Source: a bacterium
GTDB taxonomy: Bacteria; Campylobacterota; Campylobacteria; Campylobacterales; Arcobacteraceae
Assembly: GCA_018816105.1 (NCBI GenBank)
Contig: JAHIWE010000069.1
Location: 1 to 64,000 of the forward strand
DNA length: 64,000 nt
Reading direction: 5' to 3'
The first letter of the stretch is position 1, and each line of letters opens with the position of its first letter. The translations under genes were made by a program, and so were the position numbers. Below are positions 52,570 to 63,115 of this stretch, piece after piece. The notes beneath the pieces were generated by a model that searched no databases, was not told the origin of the DNA, and saw only the letters and a program-made list of their open reading frames with translations.

Positions 52570-53589
52570 TCATCTTAATCCCAAAACATCCCTTTCAATC
52601 TCTCTTCTAAACTCTTCTTCCGTTGGCAAATAAAGCTGATATTTTGATACAAAAAGATTATCTTTACTATTTATGTGTGAGTATTTTACGATGGTTTCAT
52701 CTTTATCTGTACATAAAATTATCCCAATAGTTGGATTATCACTTTCATTTTTTTCTAAATCATCGTACATATTTACATACATATCAATTTGTCCTATATC
52801 TTGATGGGTTAGTTTTCCTATTTTCAAATCCACGAGTACAAAACATTTTAAAAGATAGTTATAAAAAACTAGGTCTATATAAAAATCACTTGTTTGGGTT
52901 TTGATTCTTTTTTGTCGTGACACAAATGCAAAACCTCGACCTAGTTCTAGCAAAAATTCTTGTATTTTTTCTAGTAAGGCACTTTCAAGTTCATTTTCTC
53001 TGAATGATTTATTATCTTTTAAATCTAAAAATTCCAATACATAAGGGTCTTTGATAATATCTTTTGCTGTGAGTTGTAGATTTTTTGTATTTTCTTTGGC
53101 TTCTTGGATAACTGGTTGTTTTTCTTGACTTGATATAAGTCTTTCATAATAAAGTGAATTTATTTGTCTCTCTAAAGCTCTTACACTCCAGTTTGAAGCG
53201 ATTGTTTCTTGAATATAATAATCTATTGCTTTTTCGTTTTCAATTCTCATAATAAGTCGATAATGACTCCAACTCAATTGGTCACACAGTGTGTGACGAT
53301 TTGGAAAAATCAAATAAAACTATCTCATCATTTTTAAATTTGTAGTATTAAAACCTTTTCCAAAATCAACAGTTAGCTATTTTGATAACTCACTTATAAG
53401 CTTTGAGCCATATTTTGCTTTTGTTTCTCCATTTTGTTCAACTTCTACTATTTTTTTACCAATATTCCAGTAGGCTTCTACCATTATAAAATTTACAGAT
53501 TTATAGGCATTATCTCTTGCTGTTTGTAAAATAGATTTAATATCATGATAAAAACTGTTTTGTGTCTGCAATGCTTCTTTCATCTGCAA
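52570..53589 (-). pseudogene. DUF1016/YhcG-type PD-(D/E)xK nuclease interrupted by two in-frame TAG codons
   Basis: ORFs 53589-53377 and 53313-52570 are in the same frame; intervening ELSK*LTVDFGKGFNTTNLKMMR*FYLIFPNRHTLCDQLSWSHYRL. Confidence 0.85.
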
Positions 53590-53810
53590 ATTTCCTTTTC
53601 TATTTTTTTAAAACTAATAAAAATATTATACTAAATTTAAGTTATAATAAAATAATCAATAATAATTATTTTATTCCCAATTAGAGCAATAAGAAATAAA
53701 ATATTTAGCACTAATAAACAATTATTATAGCAAGGGTTAAGAAGATTAAATTCTAAAAATACTCTACAATTCCGATATAATTTTTAATTAATTCTTAAAA
53801 GGCAAATAAA

Positions 53811-55262
53811 ATGGCAAAGATAAAAAAAGTACTTATTGCAAATCGTGGAGAGATAGCTCTTAGAATCATAAGAGCATGTAAAGAGCTTGAGATAAATAGT
53901 GTTGCTATTTTCTCTGAGGTTGATGTTGAGGGTATTTGGGTTAGAAAAGCTGATGAATGTTATCCTATTATGGGTGATCCTATTAAAGCTTATCTTGATT
54001 ATAGTGTTATCATTTCAATTGCTAAAAAATCTAATTGTGATGCTATTCATCCAGGTTATGGATTTTTAAGTGAAAATGCTGATTTTGCAAAAGCTTGTGA
54101 GGAAAATGGAATCATTTTTATTGGGCCTAAACCTGAACATATTGAACTTTTTGGTGATAAAATGGCTTCAAAAGTTGCTATGAAAAAAGTGGGAGTTCCA
54201 GTTTTAGAAGGAACTGATGAGCCAATTGTTGGTATTAAAGAAGGTGAAAAAATAGCACGAGAAATCGGTTTTCCAGTAATCATCAAAGCTGCATTTGGTG
54301 GTGGTGGAAGAGGTATGAGAATTGTAAAACTTGAAAAAGATTTCAAAGAGATGTTTGAAAGTGCTACAAATGAATCTATGAAATATTTTGGAAGAGATGA
54401 AGTTTTTATTGAAAAATATGTTGAAAATCCAAGACATATAGAGATTCAAGTAATTGCTGATAAATATGGAAATGTTCTTCACTTAGGAGAAAGAGATTGT
54501 TCAATTCAAAGAAGACATCAAAAAGTTATTGAAATTGCACCAAGTCCTAGATTAAATGCTGAAACTAGAAAAGAGTTATATAGAATTGCAACAAAAGCAA
54601 TGTTCAAACTTGGATATGAAAGTGTTGGAACTGTTGAGTTTTTAGTTGATGAGCAAAATAATATCTATTTTATTGAGATGAATACAAGAGTTCAAGTTGA
54701 GCATCCAGTAACTGAAACTATTACAGGTGTTGATATAATTCAAAGAATGATAGAAATCGCCGAAGGTGATAAACTTCAGTTCTTACAAGAAGAAGTACAA
54801 TTTAGAGGTTATGCAATTGAGTTTAGAATAAATGCTGAAAATCCTCAAAAAAACTTTATGCCAGGAACTGGAACTGTAAGTAAATACTTAACTCCAGGAG
54901 GTCCAGGAGTAAGAATTGATACAAGTATTTATACAGGATATAAAGTACCTGCAAACTATGACTCTATGATTGGAAAACTAATTGTTTGGTCACTTACTTG
55001 GGAAGGTGCTGTTAAAAAAGCAAAAAGAGCTTTAGATGAGTTTTATATTGAAGGTTTCCCTACAAATATTCCTCTTCATAGAGAAATCGTTAGAGATGCT
55101 GAGTTTATAGCTGGAACTTTTAATACAAGTTACTTAGATAAAAAAATGCAAACTTTCACACTAAATAGTGAAGAAAATATCAAAAAAGAAGAAGATAAAA
55201 TATCAAATATTGTTAAACTTATGGAAACAATAAATAAAAATAAATTAAAAATAAAACATTAA
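53811..55262 (+). CDS. accC: Biotin carboxylase (acetyl-CoA/pyruvate carboxylase subunit A type)
   Basis: KVLIANRGEIALRIIRACKEL, AIHPGYGFLSENADFA, AFGGGGRGMRIV, GERDCSIQRRHQKVIE, EMNTRVQVEHPVTE. Confidence 0.94.
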   Translation: MAKIKKVLIANRGEIALRIIRACKELEINSVAIFSEVDVEGIWVRKADECYPIMGDPIKAYLDYSVIISIAKKSNCDAIHPGYGFLSENADFAKACEENGIIFIGPKPEHIELFGDKMASKVAMKKVGVPVLEGTDEPIVGIKEGEKIAREIGFPVIIKAAFGGGGRGMRIVKLEKDFKEMFESATNESMKYFGRDEVFIEKYVENPRHIEIQVIADKYGNVLHLGERDCSIQRRHQKVIEIAPSPRLNAETRKELYRIATKAMFKLGYESVGTVEFLVDEQNNIYFIEMNTRVQVEHPVTETITGVDIIQRMIEIAEGDKLQFLQEEVQFRGYAIEFRINAENPQKNFMPGTGTVSKYLTPGGPGVRIDTSIYTGYKVPANYDSMIGKLIVWSLTWEGAVKKAKRALDEFYIEGFPTNIPLHREIVRDAEFIAGTFNTSYLDKKMQTFTLNSEENIKKEEDKISNIVKLMETINKNKLKIKH

Positions 55263-55283
55263 GAATCTCAAAAGAGATTCTTA
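55260..55283 (+). terminator. Intrinsic terminator after accC
   Basis: TAAGAATCTC-aaaa-GAGATTCTTA then T-rich tract. Confidence 0.8.
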
Positions 55284-55332
55284 ATCATATTTTTATGGGA
55301 AAGTTTAATCAAAACAATGCAAGAATATTTCC

Positions 55333-55560
55333 ATGAAAGATTTAAAACAATTAATTATTAAAATAGTAATAAGTGCAATAGTTTTAATATTAGCATTTAT
55401 TTATTTAGAAAAAAAACCTCCTGTAAATGCTATTCATTTTGATATAAGTAAACCATCAGATACATCTGCTACTCCCTCACAACTAAAATGGCATGACTCA
55501 TTTAAAGGGATTGAAAATTTACCTTCTAAACCAAAAATTAGCCCTAAAGAAAATAATTAA
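55333..55560 (+). CDS. Hypothetical small TM protein (75 aa)
   Basis: One N-terminal TM helix followed by soluble tail. Confidence 0.5.
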   Translation: MKDLKQLIIKIVISAIVLILAFIYLEKKPPVNAIHFDISKPSDTSATPSQLKWHDSFKGIENLPSKPKISPKENN

Positions 55561-55626
55561 AATATTTTAGCTTATTATCATATTTTTAATAGTAGTATTA
55601 GTAAATGTTATAAGATAAGGGAAAAG

Positions 55627-57786
55627 ATGTCTGAAAATAATTGCTATAAAATAGAAGATGATGAAAATGAGGAGATAACACTTACTCCAAAAGAATATAA
55701 TCAAATTCTAAATATTCAACAGCAAATATTAGAAATGTTAGCTTCACATAATAAAACATCTAAAATTTTAGCCAAGCTTTGTTCTCTTGCGGAATCTCTT
55801 CTTCCTAATGCAGTAGCCTCTATAATGATTAAAAATAAGAACTCTAATTCGATGAATGTTAGATCCGCTCCATCAATTCCTCAAAACGCAAAAGAGATGC
55901 TTTCAAATTTAATACCTGGACCAAATACTGGTTCATGTGGAAATGCTGTATTTGAAAATAAACCACAATTTGTACAAAATACTTTTACAGATAAAAGATG
56001 GAAGGAATTACAACAAATTGCTAGAGATTTTAATATTTGTTCATGTTGGTCAATGCCAATAAGAGATAAAGACAAAAACCCTATTGGTTCTTTTGCCATT
56101 TCCTCTTTTGAACATAGATACCCAAGCTTTTTTCATATAAAACTATTAAAAACTGCTTCTTCAATTGTAAGTATAGTACTAAAAGATGAAAAAACAGAAA
56201 AAAGAAATAAACTTTTTTCTAATGCAATGCAAAACTCAGCCGATGGCATATTAATTACAAATGAAAAAAATAAAATTATTAAAGTAAATGATGCACTTTT
56301 AAATATTTATGGCTATACAAAAGATGAATTATTAGGAAAAGATCCTAAGATTTTTGCCTCAGATACTTACAATAAAGAGTTTTATGAAAAAATGTGGAAT
56401 AATTTAACAGTAAACTCAAAATGGTCTGGAGAAATCATAAATAAGAAAAAAAATGGTTCATTAATTGATCAATGGGTTAGTATAACTGCTTTATATGATG
56501 AGAATAATCTAGCTTATAATTATTTAGCAATGTTTACAGATTTAACTGCACTAAAAAAAGCTCAAAATAAAATGGAATTTATGGCTTATCATGATCCTTT
56601 AACTAACCTTTATAATAAAAGCTATTTAGAAATTAAATTAAATTCCCCAAAAGATAAAACCTTAATTCTTTTAAATATAAATAATTTCAGTTATATAAAT
56701 ACAGCTTATGGTTTTGATATTGGAGATGAAATTTTAATAAATGTTTCTAAAATATTAGAAAATAATTTTAATATTGATACTCTTTGTAAAATTAACTCTG
56801 ACGAATTTGCACTTTTATTTTATGAAAAAATTTTAATTAATGAAAAAATTTCAGAAATACAAAATTTCTTTATGAAAAACCTTATAAACATTGAAAAAAT
56901 TAAATTAAATATTACATTTTCATATGGAGCAGTTTCAGGAAAAAATAATCTTCTTAGAAAAGCAGCTTCAGCATTAAAAGAAGCAAAAGAGAGTGGAAAA
57001 AATAGATTTGAAATCTTTGAGCAACATATCAACGATGATTATATAAAAAGAGAATTATTTATTAACTATACAAACCTTATAAAAAATGCCTTAGATAATA
57101 ATCAAATTGTTCCATATTTCCAAGGAATACATGATAATAATAGTAATACTATTACTAAATATGAAGCATTAGCTAGAATTGAGTTAGATGATAGGATTAT
57201 CTCACCATATGAATTTTTAGAACCTGCAAAACTATCTGGATTATTACCTGAAATTACAAAAATAATGATTGATAAAACACTAAAAGTAATGAGCTCTAAT
57301 AATTGTGAATTTTCTATAAATATTGCAGAAGATGATTTGGCTGAGAATTATTTAAATGATTATTTAGATGAAAGAACAACTTTTTATAAAATAAATCCCA
57401 AAAGAGTTATTCTTGAAATCTTAGAAGGAGTAAGTTCAAATGGTAAAAAAAATCATATAAATCAATTAAATCAATTAAAAAATAGTGGATTTAAAATTGC
57501 AATTGATGATTTTGGAGCAGAATATTCCAACTTTGAACGAATTTTAGATTTAGACATTGATTATATAAAAATTGATGCAAAATATATTAAAGATATTGAT
57601 ACAAATAAAAGAAGTTACGAAATAGTAAGAGCAATTAGCTTTTTTGCTAGAAATGTGAATATTTCTTGTATTGCTGAATTTGTTCACAGTAAAAGTGTTC
57701 AAGAAATTATTAAAAATCTAAATATTAATTACTCCCAAGGTTATTATTTTTCAAAACCAGAAAAAGTATTAATTAGTGATTGTTAA
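55627..57786 (+). CDS. GAF-PAS-GGDEF-EAL signalling protein
   Basis: GAF (GSCGNAVFENKPQFVQNTF), PAS (ADGILITNEKNKIIKVNDALLNIYGYTKDELLGKDPKIFAS), degenerate GGDEF, EAL-type YEALARIE...IAIDDFGAEYSNFERI. Confidence 0.88.
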   Translation: MSENNCYKIEDDENEEITLTPKEYNQILNIQQQILEMLASHNKTSKILAKLCSLAESLLPNAVASIMIKNKNSNSMNVRSAPSIPQNAKEMLSNLIPGPNTGSCGNAVFENKPQFVQNTFTDKRWKELQQIARDFNICSCWSMPIRDKDKNPIGSFAISSFEHRYPSFFHIKLLKTASSIVSIVLKDEKTEKRNKLFSNAMQNSADGILITNEKNKIIKVNDALLNIYGYTKDELLGKDPKIFASDTYNKEFYEKMWNNLTVNSKWSGEIINKKKNGSLIDQWVSITALYDENNLAYNYLAMFTDLTALKKAQNKMEFMAYHDPLTNLYNKSYLEIKLNSPKDKTLILLNINNFSYINTAYGFDIGDEILINVSKILENNFNIDTLCKINSDEFALLFYEKILINEKISEIQNFFMKNLINIEKIKLNITFSYGAVSGKNNLLRKAASALKEAKESGKNRFEIFEQHINDDYIKRELFINYTNLIKNALDNNQIVPYFQGIHDNNSNTITKYEALARIELDDRIISPYEFLEPAKLSGLLPEITKIMIDKTLKVMSSNNCEFSINIAEDDLAENYLNDYLDERTTFYKINPKRVILEILEGVSSNGKKNHINQLNQLKNSGFKIAIDDFGAEYSNFERILDLDIDYIKIDAKYIKDIDTNKRSYEIVRAISFFARNVNISCIAEFVHSKSVQEIIKNLNINYSQGYYFSKPEKVLISDC

Positions 57787-58645
57787 TATTCTTTTTTGAA
57801 AATATTGTAAGAATTATTCCTGCAAATATAATTATAGTTGATAAAAGAAGTGTAAATGTTAAACTCTCATTTAAAAATATTATACTAATTATTATAGAAA
57901 TAATTGGTACAAATAACTGAATTATTCCAGCTGTTATAAACTGCATTTTTGGTAATACCATGTACCATAAAACATATCCAACAGCAGAAGTTACACTTCC
58001 AGAGATAAAAGCTAGTAATAAACCATTTATAGTCACAAAGCTATTTTGAGGTAAAAACAATATATAAAAGATTCCTACAAAAACCAAAGATTTTGTAAAA
58101 TTATCCATAGTATTATATAAAGCATCTGAAGATTTTTTACCAAGTACTGAATATATAGCCCAAGCAATTCCTGCAATTATCATTAAAAATGCATGAAAAA
58201 GTGATACTTCAAAACTCTCTTTTGGATATAAAAGATAAACTAATCCAAATAAGGCTAATAGTATTCCAATAATTTTTTGAAGATTTATCTTCTCTTTATA
58301 TAAAAGTGAGAAAACAACCATTACGATTTGAACAACGGCAAATAATAGCAAAGTTCCAAGTCCTGCGTTTATATCTAAAAAAGAGTAGGAAAAACAAATA
58401 GCATATAAAAAAAGCATAAAGGAGCTTAACCAGTTTGATTTTGGCAAAATTGATATTTTTTTTGTTTTATAAAAATATATTAAAATAAGTGTGATTGAAC
58501 CAAAAAATAGTCTAAAAAATGTAAAAGAATAGGCATCTATAGAGTTAGTTGATAAAGCTAATTTACAAAATATTGAGTTAAGTCCTAAAAAGAGTAAAGA
58601 GATTAATATTAAGAAAATAAATTTTGTATTTATACTTTGATTCAT
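57773..58645 (-). CDS. EamA/DMT family transporter
   Basis: Ten TM segments; SINTKFIFLILISLLFLGLNSIFCKLAL...FTFFRLFFGSITLI. Confidence 0.85.
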   Translation of the reverse strand: MNQSINTKFIFLILISLLFLGLNSIFCKLALSTNSIDAYSFTFFRLFFGSITLILIYFYKTKKISILPKSNWLSSFMLFLYAICFSYSFLDINAGLGTLLLFAVVQIVMVVFSLLYKEKINLQKIIGILLALFGLVYLLYPKESFEVSLFHAFLMIIAGIAWAIYSVLGKKSSDALYNTMDNFTKSLVFVGIFYILFLPQNSFVTINGLLLAFISGSVTSAVGYVLWYMVLPKMQFITAGIIQLFVPIISIIISIIFLNESLTFTLLLSTIIIFAGIILTIFSKKNINNH

Positions 58646-58704
58646 TTTTATACTATATCATAAAATTTAATCTTATGACCTAGTATAAATTTGAAAATTT
58701 AATT

Positions 58705-59961
58705 TCAATATGAGTTTTTCTCAAAGATTCTATCAAGTGTAGAAATTGCTAAATATTTATCAAAATATGCTCTATTAAAACCTTGTTGTGCTTGAGTTAA
58801 TAAATAGTTGGCATCTGTTAAATCTGTACTTGTAGATATACCTTCTGCAAATCTATTTTTCACAATACTATAGTTTTCTTTAGCTTGTAAAAGTGCTAGT
58901 TTTGAAGTTTCAAGATTATCAATTGCTACTTCTAAATCTGATTTTGCACTTTCATATTGAAGTTTGATATCTAGTTTTGTTTTATTTAAAAGAGATATTG
59001 CACTTAAATATTTTGTTTTATAAATTTCAGTTTGAGCAGAATCATATCCACCATTGTATAAATTCCATGATGCACTTAATTTTGCTATATTTTGATTTTC
59101 TTCACCTTCATCAAAACTTTTTGTTGATAATCCATCAAAATATTTATTATGAGAAATACTTGCATCAACTTTTGGTAAAAAGCCTGATTTTACTGATTTT
59201 TCTAATTCTTTAATTGATTTTAGATTCATATTTAAAGCTTGTATTTCACTTCTATTATCAAGTAATTTTTCATCAAAAGATGATATTTGTAAACTTTTTT
59301 CATCTAAATCTTCTATTACTTCATATGTTAAATCAATTCCACCTAAAATATTTGAAAGTTTATGTTTCGAAACTTTCAATGCTCCTTGTGCTTTTACAAC
59401 ATTTTGTTTTGCACTAGAAGTATTTACTTGAACTTGTAGTAAATCATTTTTTGCAATTAATCCTTGTTCAAATCTATTCATAGAATCAACAAACTGCTCT
59501 TGAAATAGTTTAAGAGCACTCTTGTAAGTTTCCAGTTCATTTTTTTTATCAAGAAAATCAATATAAGCAATCTTTGTATTTAATACAATATCTTGTTTAA
59601 TTGCATTTAAAGAGTATTGAGAAGATTCTGATAAAAAGTTTGATGATTGAGTTAGGGCTAAATCTTTAAATCCATTAAACAAGTTATATGATAATGCAAT
59701 ACTAGCTGCTGCTTCTTCTTCTAATTCACCAATATTTGCATCATCTCTATTTAAATATGAATATCCTAAATCTAGTTTTGGCATAAAATTTGATTTATTT
59801 GATTTTACATTTTCTAAACTCTCAATATAATCATATTTTTTACCTTGAATATCAAAGTTATTTTTCAAAGCAATATCAACTGCTTCATTTAATGTCATAG
59901 CGTTTATATTAACAGCAAAGAATGCTGTTAATGATAATGTTATTAATTTTATTTTTTTCAT
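58705..59961 (-). CDS. TolC-family outer-membrane efflux protein
   Basis: Signal peptide; MTLNEAVDIALKNNFDIQGKKYDYIES...SLSYNLFNGFKDLA...AEGISTSTDLTDANYLLTQAQ. Confidence 0.9.
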   Translation of the reverse strand: MKKIKLITLSLTAFFAVNINAMTLNEAVDIALKNNFDIQGKKYDYIESLENVKSNKSNFMPKLDLGYSYLNRDDANIGELEEEAAASIALSYNLFNGFKDLALTQSSNFLSESSQYSLNAIKQDIVLNTKIAYIDFLDKKNELETYKSALKLFQEQFVDSMNRFEQGLIAKNDLLQVQVNTSSAKQNVVKAQGALKVSKHKLSNILGGIDLTYEVIEDLDEKSLQISSFDEKLLDNRSEIQALNMNLKSIKELEKSVKSGFLPKVDASISHNKYFDGLSTKSFDEGEENQNIAKLSASWNLYNGGYDSAQTEIYKTKYLSAISLLNKTKLDIKLQYESAKSDLEVAIDNLETSKLALLQAKENYSIVKNRFAEGISTSTDLTDANYLLTQAQQGFNRAYFDKYLAISTLDRIFEKNSY

Positions 59962-59972
59962 AAATTTTCCTT

Positions 59973-62900
59973 TTATGATTTACTTACATCTACATTTTCA
60001 ATAGATGTTTGAGTTTTAGAAATTCTTTGTTCAAGTTTTATAAAAAACATCAATAATGCTGGTGTTACAAATATAGTAAATACAGTAGAAAGAGCTAGCC
60101 CTCCTGTTATTACTGAACCTAAACCTCTATAAAACTCACTTCCAGGCCCTGGTATTAAAACCAATGGAAGCATTCCAAAAACAGAAGTTAATGAACTCAT
60201 ATAAATAGGTCTAATTCTTGAACGAGTTGCTTCTATAACAGCTCGTTTATGTTCATAACCTTCATCTCTAATTAGATTTAAACTTTGATGTACAATTAAA
60301 ATTGCATTATTAACAACAATTCCCACTAAAATAATAAATCCAAGCATGGTTAAAACATCCAAAGGTTGAGCTTCAATAAATCTATTTGTTAATGCAAGTC
60401 CTATAAATCCACCTGCAGTTGCCAAGGGAACTGTAAACATAATAACTATTGGATATAAGAAGTTTCCAAATAGTGCTGCCATTAATAAATATACAATCAC
60501 AAGAGCTAGTATAAAGTTCATACTTAACATTCCAATTGTTTCTGTTAATTTATCAGCTGTTCCACTAATTCCAATATCAACACTTTTTGATATTTTTCCA
60601 TCATTTTGCATTTGTGCAATTGCACCTTCTAAAATTCCCATTGTTTCTTGAATAGTCATTGATGGTGGTGGTGTTACTTGTAATGTAATTGTTCTTTTCC
60701 CATTTAAGTGTCTAATCTCACTAATACCTGTTGTATCAACTGCACTTGCAAGTGATGACATTGGTAATAATGAACCATTTGGAAGAGCAACTTGTGTTGC
60801 TAAAATATCCTCAGGTGTTTTGATTTGACTATCATTTGCTTTTAAAACTAAATCAATTTTCTTTTTACCATCTTGCTCAAAATCTGATATTTTTCTACCA
60901 CTCATTAAAACATCAGTCATAATTCCTAAATCTCTTGAACTTAAATTTAAAGCTTTTAGAGCATCTTGATTCGGTTTAATTCTAACTTCTGGATAAAGTA
61001 GCTCAATAGAAGGAACAGGTCGCACTTGAGCTCCAGCAATTGCTCCTTGACTTGCCATAAATAATTGAAATCCTGTATTTGCGATATCTTCTATTTTTTC
61101 ACCACTAATATCAACATTTACAGTTTTACCCTCACCTATTCCATTTTCAAAAACTCCTGATTGAAGAGAAACTCCAAACACAGAAGGAAGTGAATTTACA
61201 ATAGGTCTAAAAAATGGTATTAACTCCCTTGCACGACTTTCATGCATTGAAGTTCCACCAAATAGATTAAAATCTCCAAAAGATACAAAGAAAACTCTAT
61301 TTAATCCAGGAACTCCATCAACATCTTTATTTACATTTGGTTCAACTTTTTTCATTAAATAAGTTCCCATATCATATCTTTCTTCATAAGAAAGACCAGG
61401 AGGTGTTATTAAAATATTAAAAATTAAGTTTTTATTTCCTTGTGGTAAATAATCCAATTTTGGAAATAAAGCCCAAATAGTTAAAACTGAAAATAGTGCT
61501 AAACTTACAATCGTAATTACTTTTGTCATAACAGATTTTAAAGACCAATGAACAAAAGCCATCATTTTATTTACAATATTATTTCCAAATCTAGTTAATG
61601 AACTCTCACCTCGAGGCTCTTTTCCACTAATACTTGCAAGTTTTTTCCAAAGCATTGGAATAACAGCAATTGATACAAATAATGAAAAAGTAACAGAAGA
61701 TACAACAGCAATTGCAATATCCTTAAATAACTGCCCTGCTTCATCTTCTAAGAAAATAATTGGTAAAAATACAGCCATAGTTGTAGAAGCTGATGCAATT
61801 AATGCACCCCATACTTCACTTGCACCTTTATATGCAGCATCAGGTATACTCATTCCTTCTTTTCTATGCCTATCAATGTTTTCAAGTACAACAATAGCAC
61901 TATCAACCAACATACCAACAGCAAAGGAGATTCCAGCAAGTGAAATAGTATTTAAACTTCTGTCTAACCATGAAAGAATAATAAATGTACCAATAACTGA
62001 AATTGGAATAGCAACAGCAACAACAGCAGTTGGAGAAATAGCTCTTAAAAATAATATTAAAATAAATACAGCTAAAACACCACCAATAATGATATTTTGT
62101 TGAACTAAATCAACAGAACCTACGATATATGGTCTTTGATCATATATCCATTTTATATTTAATCCCTCTTTTTTAAGAACTGTTTCATTTAGTTCATTCA
62201 CAACTTTTTCAACATCATTTGTTAATGCAACAATATTTGCATCGCTACTTGGTTGTACACCTAAAAATATTCCATCTTTACCTAAAAACATAGCAACAGA
62301 ACTAGCTGTTGTATATCCAAAATCAACAGTTGCAACATCTGCTACTGTTACTCTTTGTTCTCTATTTGAAACTAAAATAATATCTTTAATATCTTGAGTT
62401 GAAGTAAATTTATGAACTGTTCTAATTCTATAACTTCTTCTTCCCATATTTAAAGAACCAGCTGAAATATCAACATTTTCATTTTGTAAAATATCAATTA
62501 CTTGTGGAATTGTAAGATTAAAAGAAGCCAGTTTATTCACATCAAGATTGATTTGCATCTCTTGCTCTCGGCCTCCTCCACCCATAGTTCCAGATACACC
62601 CTCAACTCTTTTAATAACTGGTTTTATTTCATCATCAAAAAAAGTTTTATACTCATCTATATGTCTAGTATTCTCATCTAAAGTTTGTAACATCATCCAA
62701 ATAACAGGGCTTGCTGTTGCTGTTTCTATTATTGGTTCATTTACATTATCAGGATAAGAACTAACCTCATTTAATTTATTTGAAACATCTTGAAGTGCTA
62801 CTCTAATATCAGTTCCAAGTTTAAAAGTAAGAGTCACTTCCCCCATATTATCTTTTGCAGATGATTCATATTCAACTAAATTATTTAAACTTTTTAATGC

Positions 62901-63107
62901 ATCTTCTTGTTCTTCTATAATCTCACGCTCAATCTCATACGGCGTTGCTCCTGCCCATACAGTTGTGATTTTAATTTCTGGTTTTGAAACATTTGGAGTT
63001 AATTGGTAAGGTAAATTACCAAGTGATATAAATCCAAATAAAACCACAATTAAAACTGAAACTATTATAGTTACAGGGTTTTTAATCGAAAATTTTATTA
63101 AATCCAT
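59973..63107 (-). CDS. RND efflux transporter (AcrB/HAE-1 family)
   Basis: 1044 aa, SIKNPVTIIVSVLIVVLFGFISLGNLPYQLTPNVSKPEIKITTVWAGATPYEIEREI...GMLVDSAIVVLENIDRHR. Confidence 0.94.
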   Translation of the reverse strand: MDLIKFSIKNPVTIIVSVLIVVLFGFISLGNLPYQLTPNVSKPEIKITTVWAGATPYEIEREIIEEQEDALKSLNNLVEYESSAKDNMGEVTLTFKLGTDIRVALQDVSNKLNEVSSYPDNVNEPIIETATASPVIWMMLQTLDENTRHIDEYKTFFDDEIKPVIKRVEGVSGTMGGGGREQEMQINLDVNKLASFNLTIPQVIDILQNENVDISAGSLNMGRRSYRIRTVHKFTSTQDIKDIILVSNREQRVTVADVATVDFGYTTASSVAMFLGKDGIFLGVQPSSDANIVALTNDVEKVVNELNETVLKKEGLNIKWIYDQRPYIVGSVDLVQQNIIIGGVLAVFILILFLRAISPTAVVAVAIPISVIGTFIILSWLDRSLNTISLAGISFAVGMLVDSAIVVLENIDRHRKEGMSIPDAAYKGASEVWGALIASASTTMAVFLPIIFLEDEAGQLFKDIAIAVVSSVTFSLFVSIAVIPMLWKKLASISGKEPRGESSLTRFGNNIVNKMMAFVHWSLKSVMTKVITIVSLALFSVLTIWALFPKLDYLPQGNKNLIFNILITPPGLSYEERYDMGTYLMKKVEPNVNKDVDGVPGLNRVFFVSFGDFNLFGGTSMHESRARELIPFFRPIVNSLPSVFGVSLQSGVFENGIGEGKTVNVDISGEKIEDIANTGFQLFMASQGAIAGAQVRPVPSIELLYPEVRIKPNQDALKALNLSSRDLGIMTDVLMSGRKISDFEQDGKKKIDLVLKANDSQIKTPEDILATQVALPNGSLLPMSSLASAVDTTGISEIRHLNGKRTITLQVTPPPSMTIQETMGILEGAIAQMQNDGKISKSVDIGISGTADKLTETIGMLSMNFILALVIVYLLMAALFGNFLYPIVIMFTVPLATAGGFIGLALTNRFIEAQPLDVLTMLGFIILVGIVVNNAILIVHQSLNLIRDEGYEHKRAVIEATRSRIRPIYMSSLTSVFGMLPLVLIPGPGSEFYRGLGSVITGGLALSTVFTIFVTPALLMFFIKLEQRISKTQTSIENVDVSKS

Positions 63108-63115
63108 TTTAATAC

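Noticed and set aside
53314-53379. Considered the two TAG codons as evidence of genome-wide stop-codon recoding
   Set aside because: TAG ends other intact genes in the window (for example folD and rpiB), so TAG is a normal stop here; decay or local suppression is the simpler reading.
54056-54482. Two minus-strand ORFs in accC
   Set aside because: Antisense shadows of a highly conserved enzyme gene.
58977-59417. Two plus-strand ORFs opposite the TolC-family gene
   Set aside because: His/Leu/Phe-rich antisense translations; no RBS or homology signal.
61876-62757. Plus-strand ORFs opposite the RND transporter
   Set aside because: Antisense shadows.
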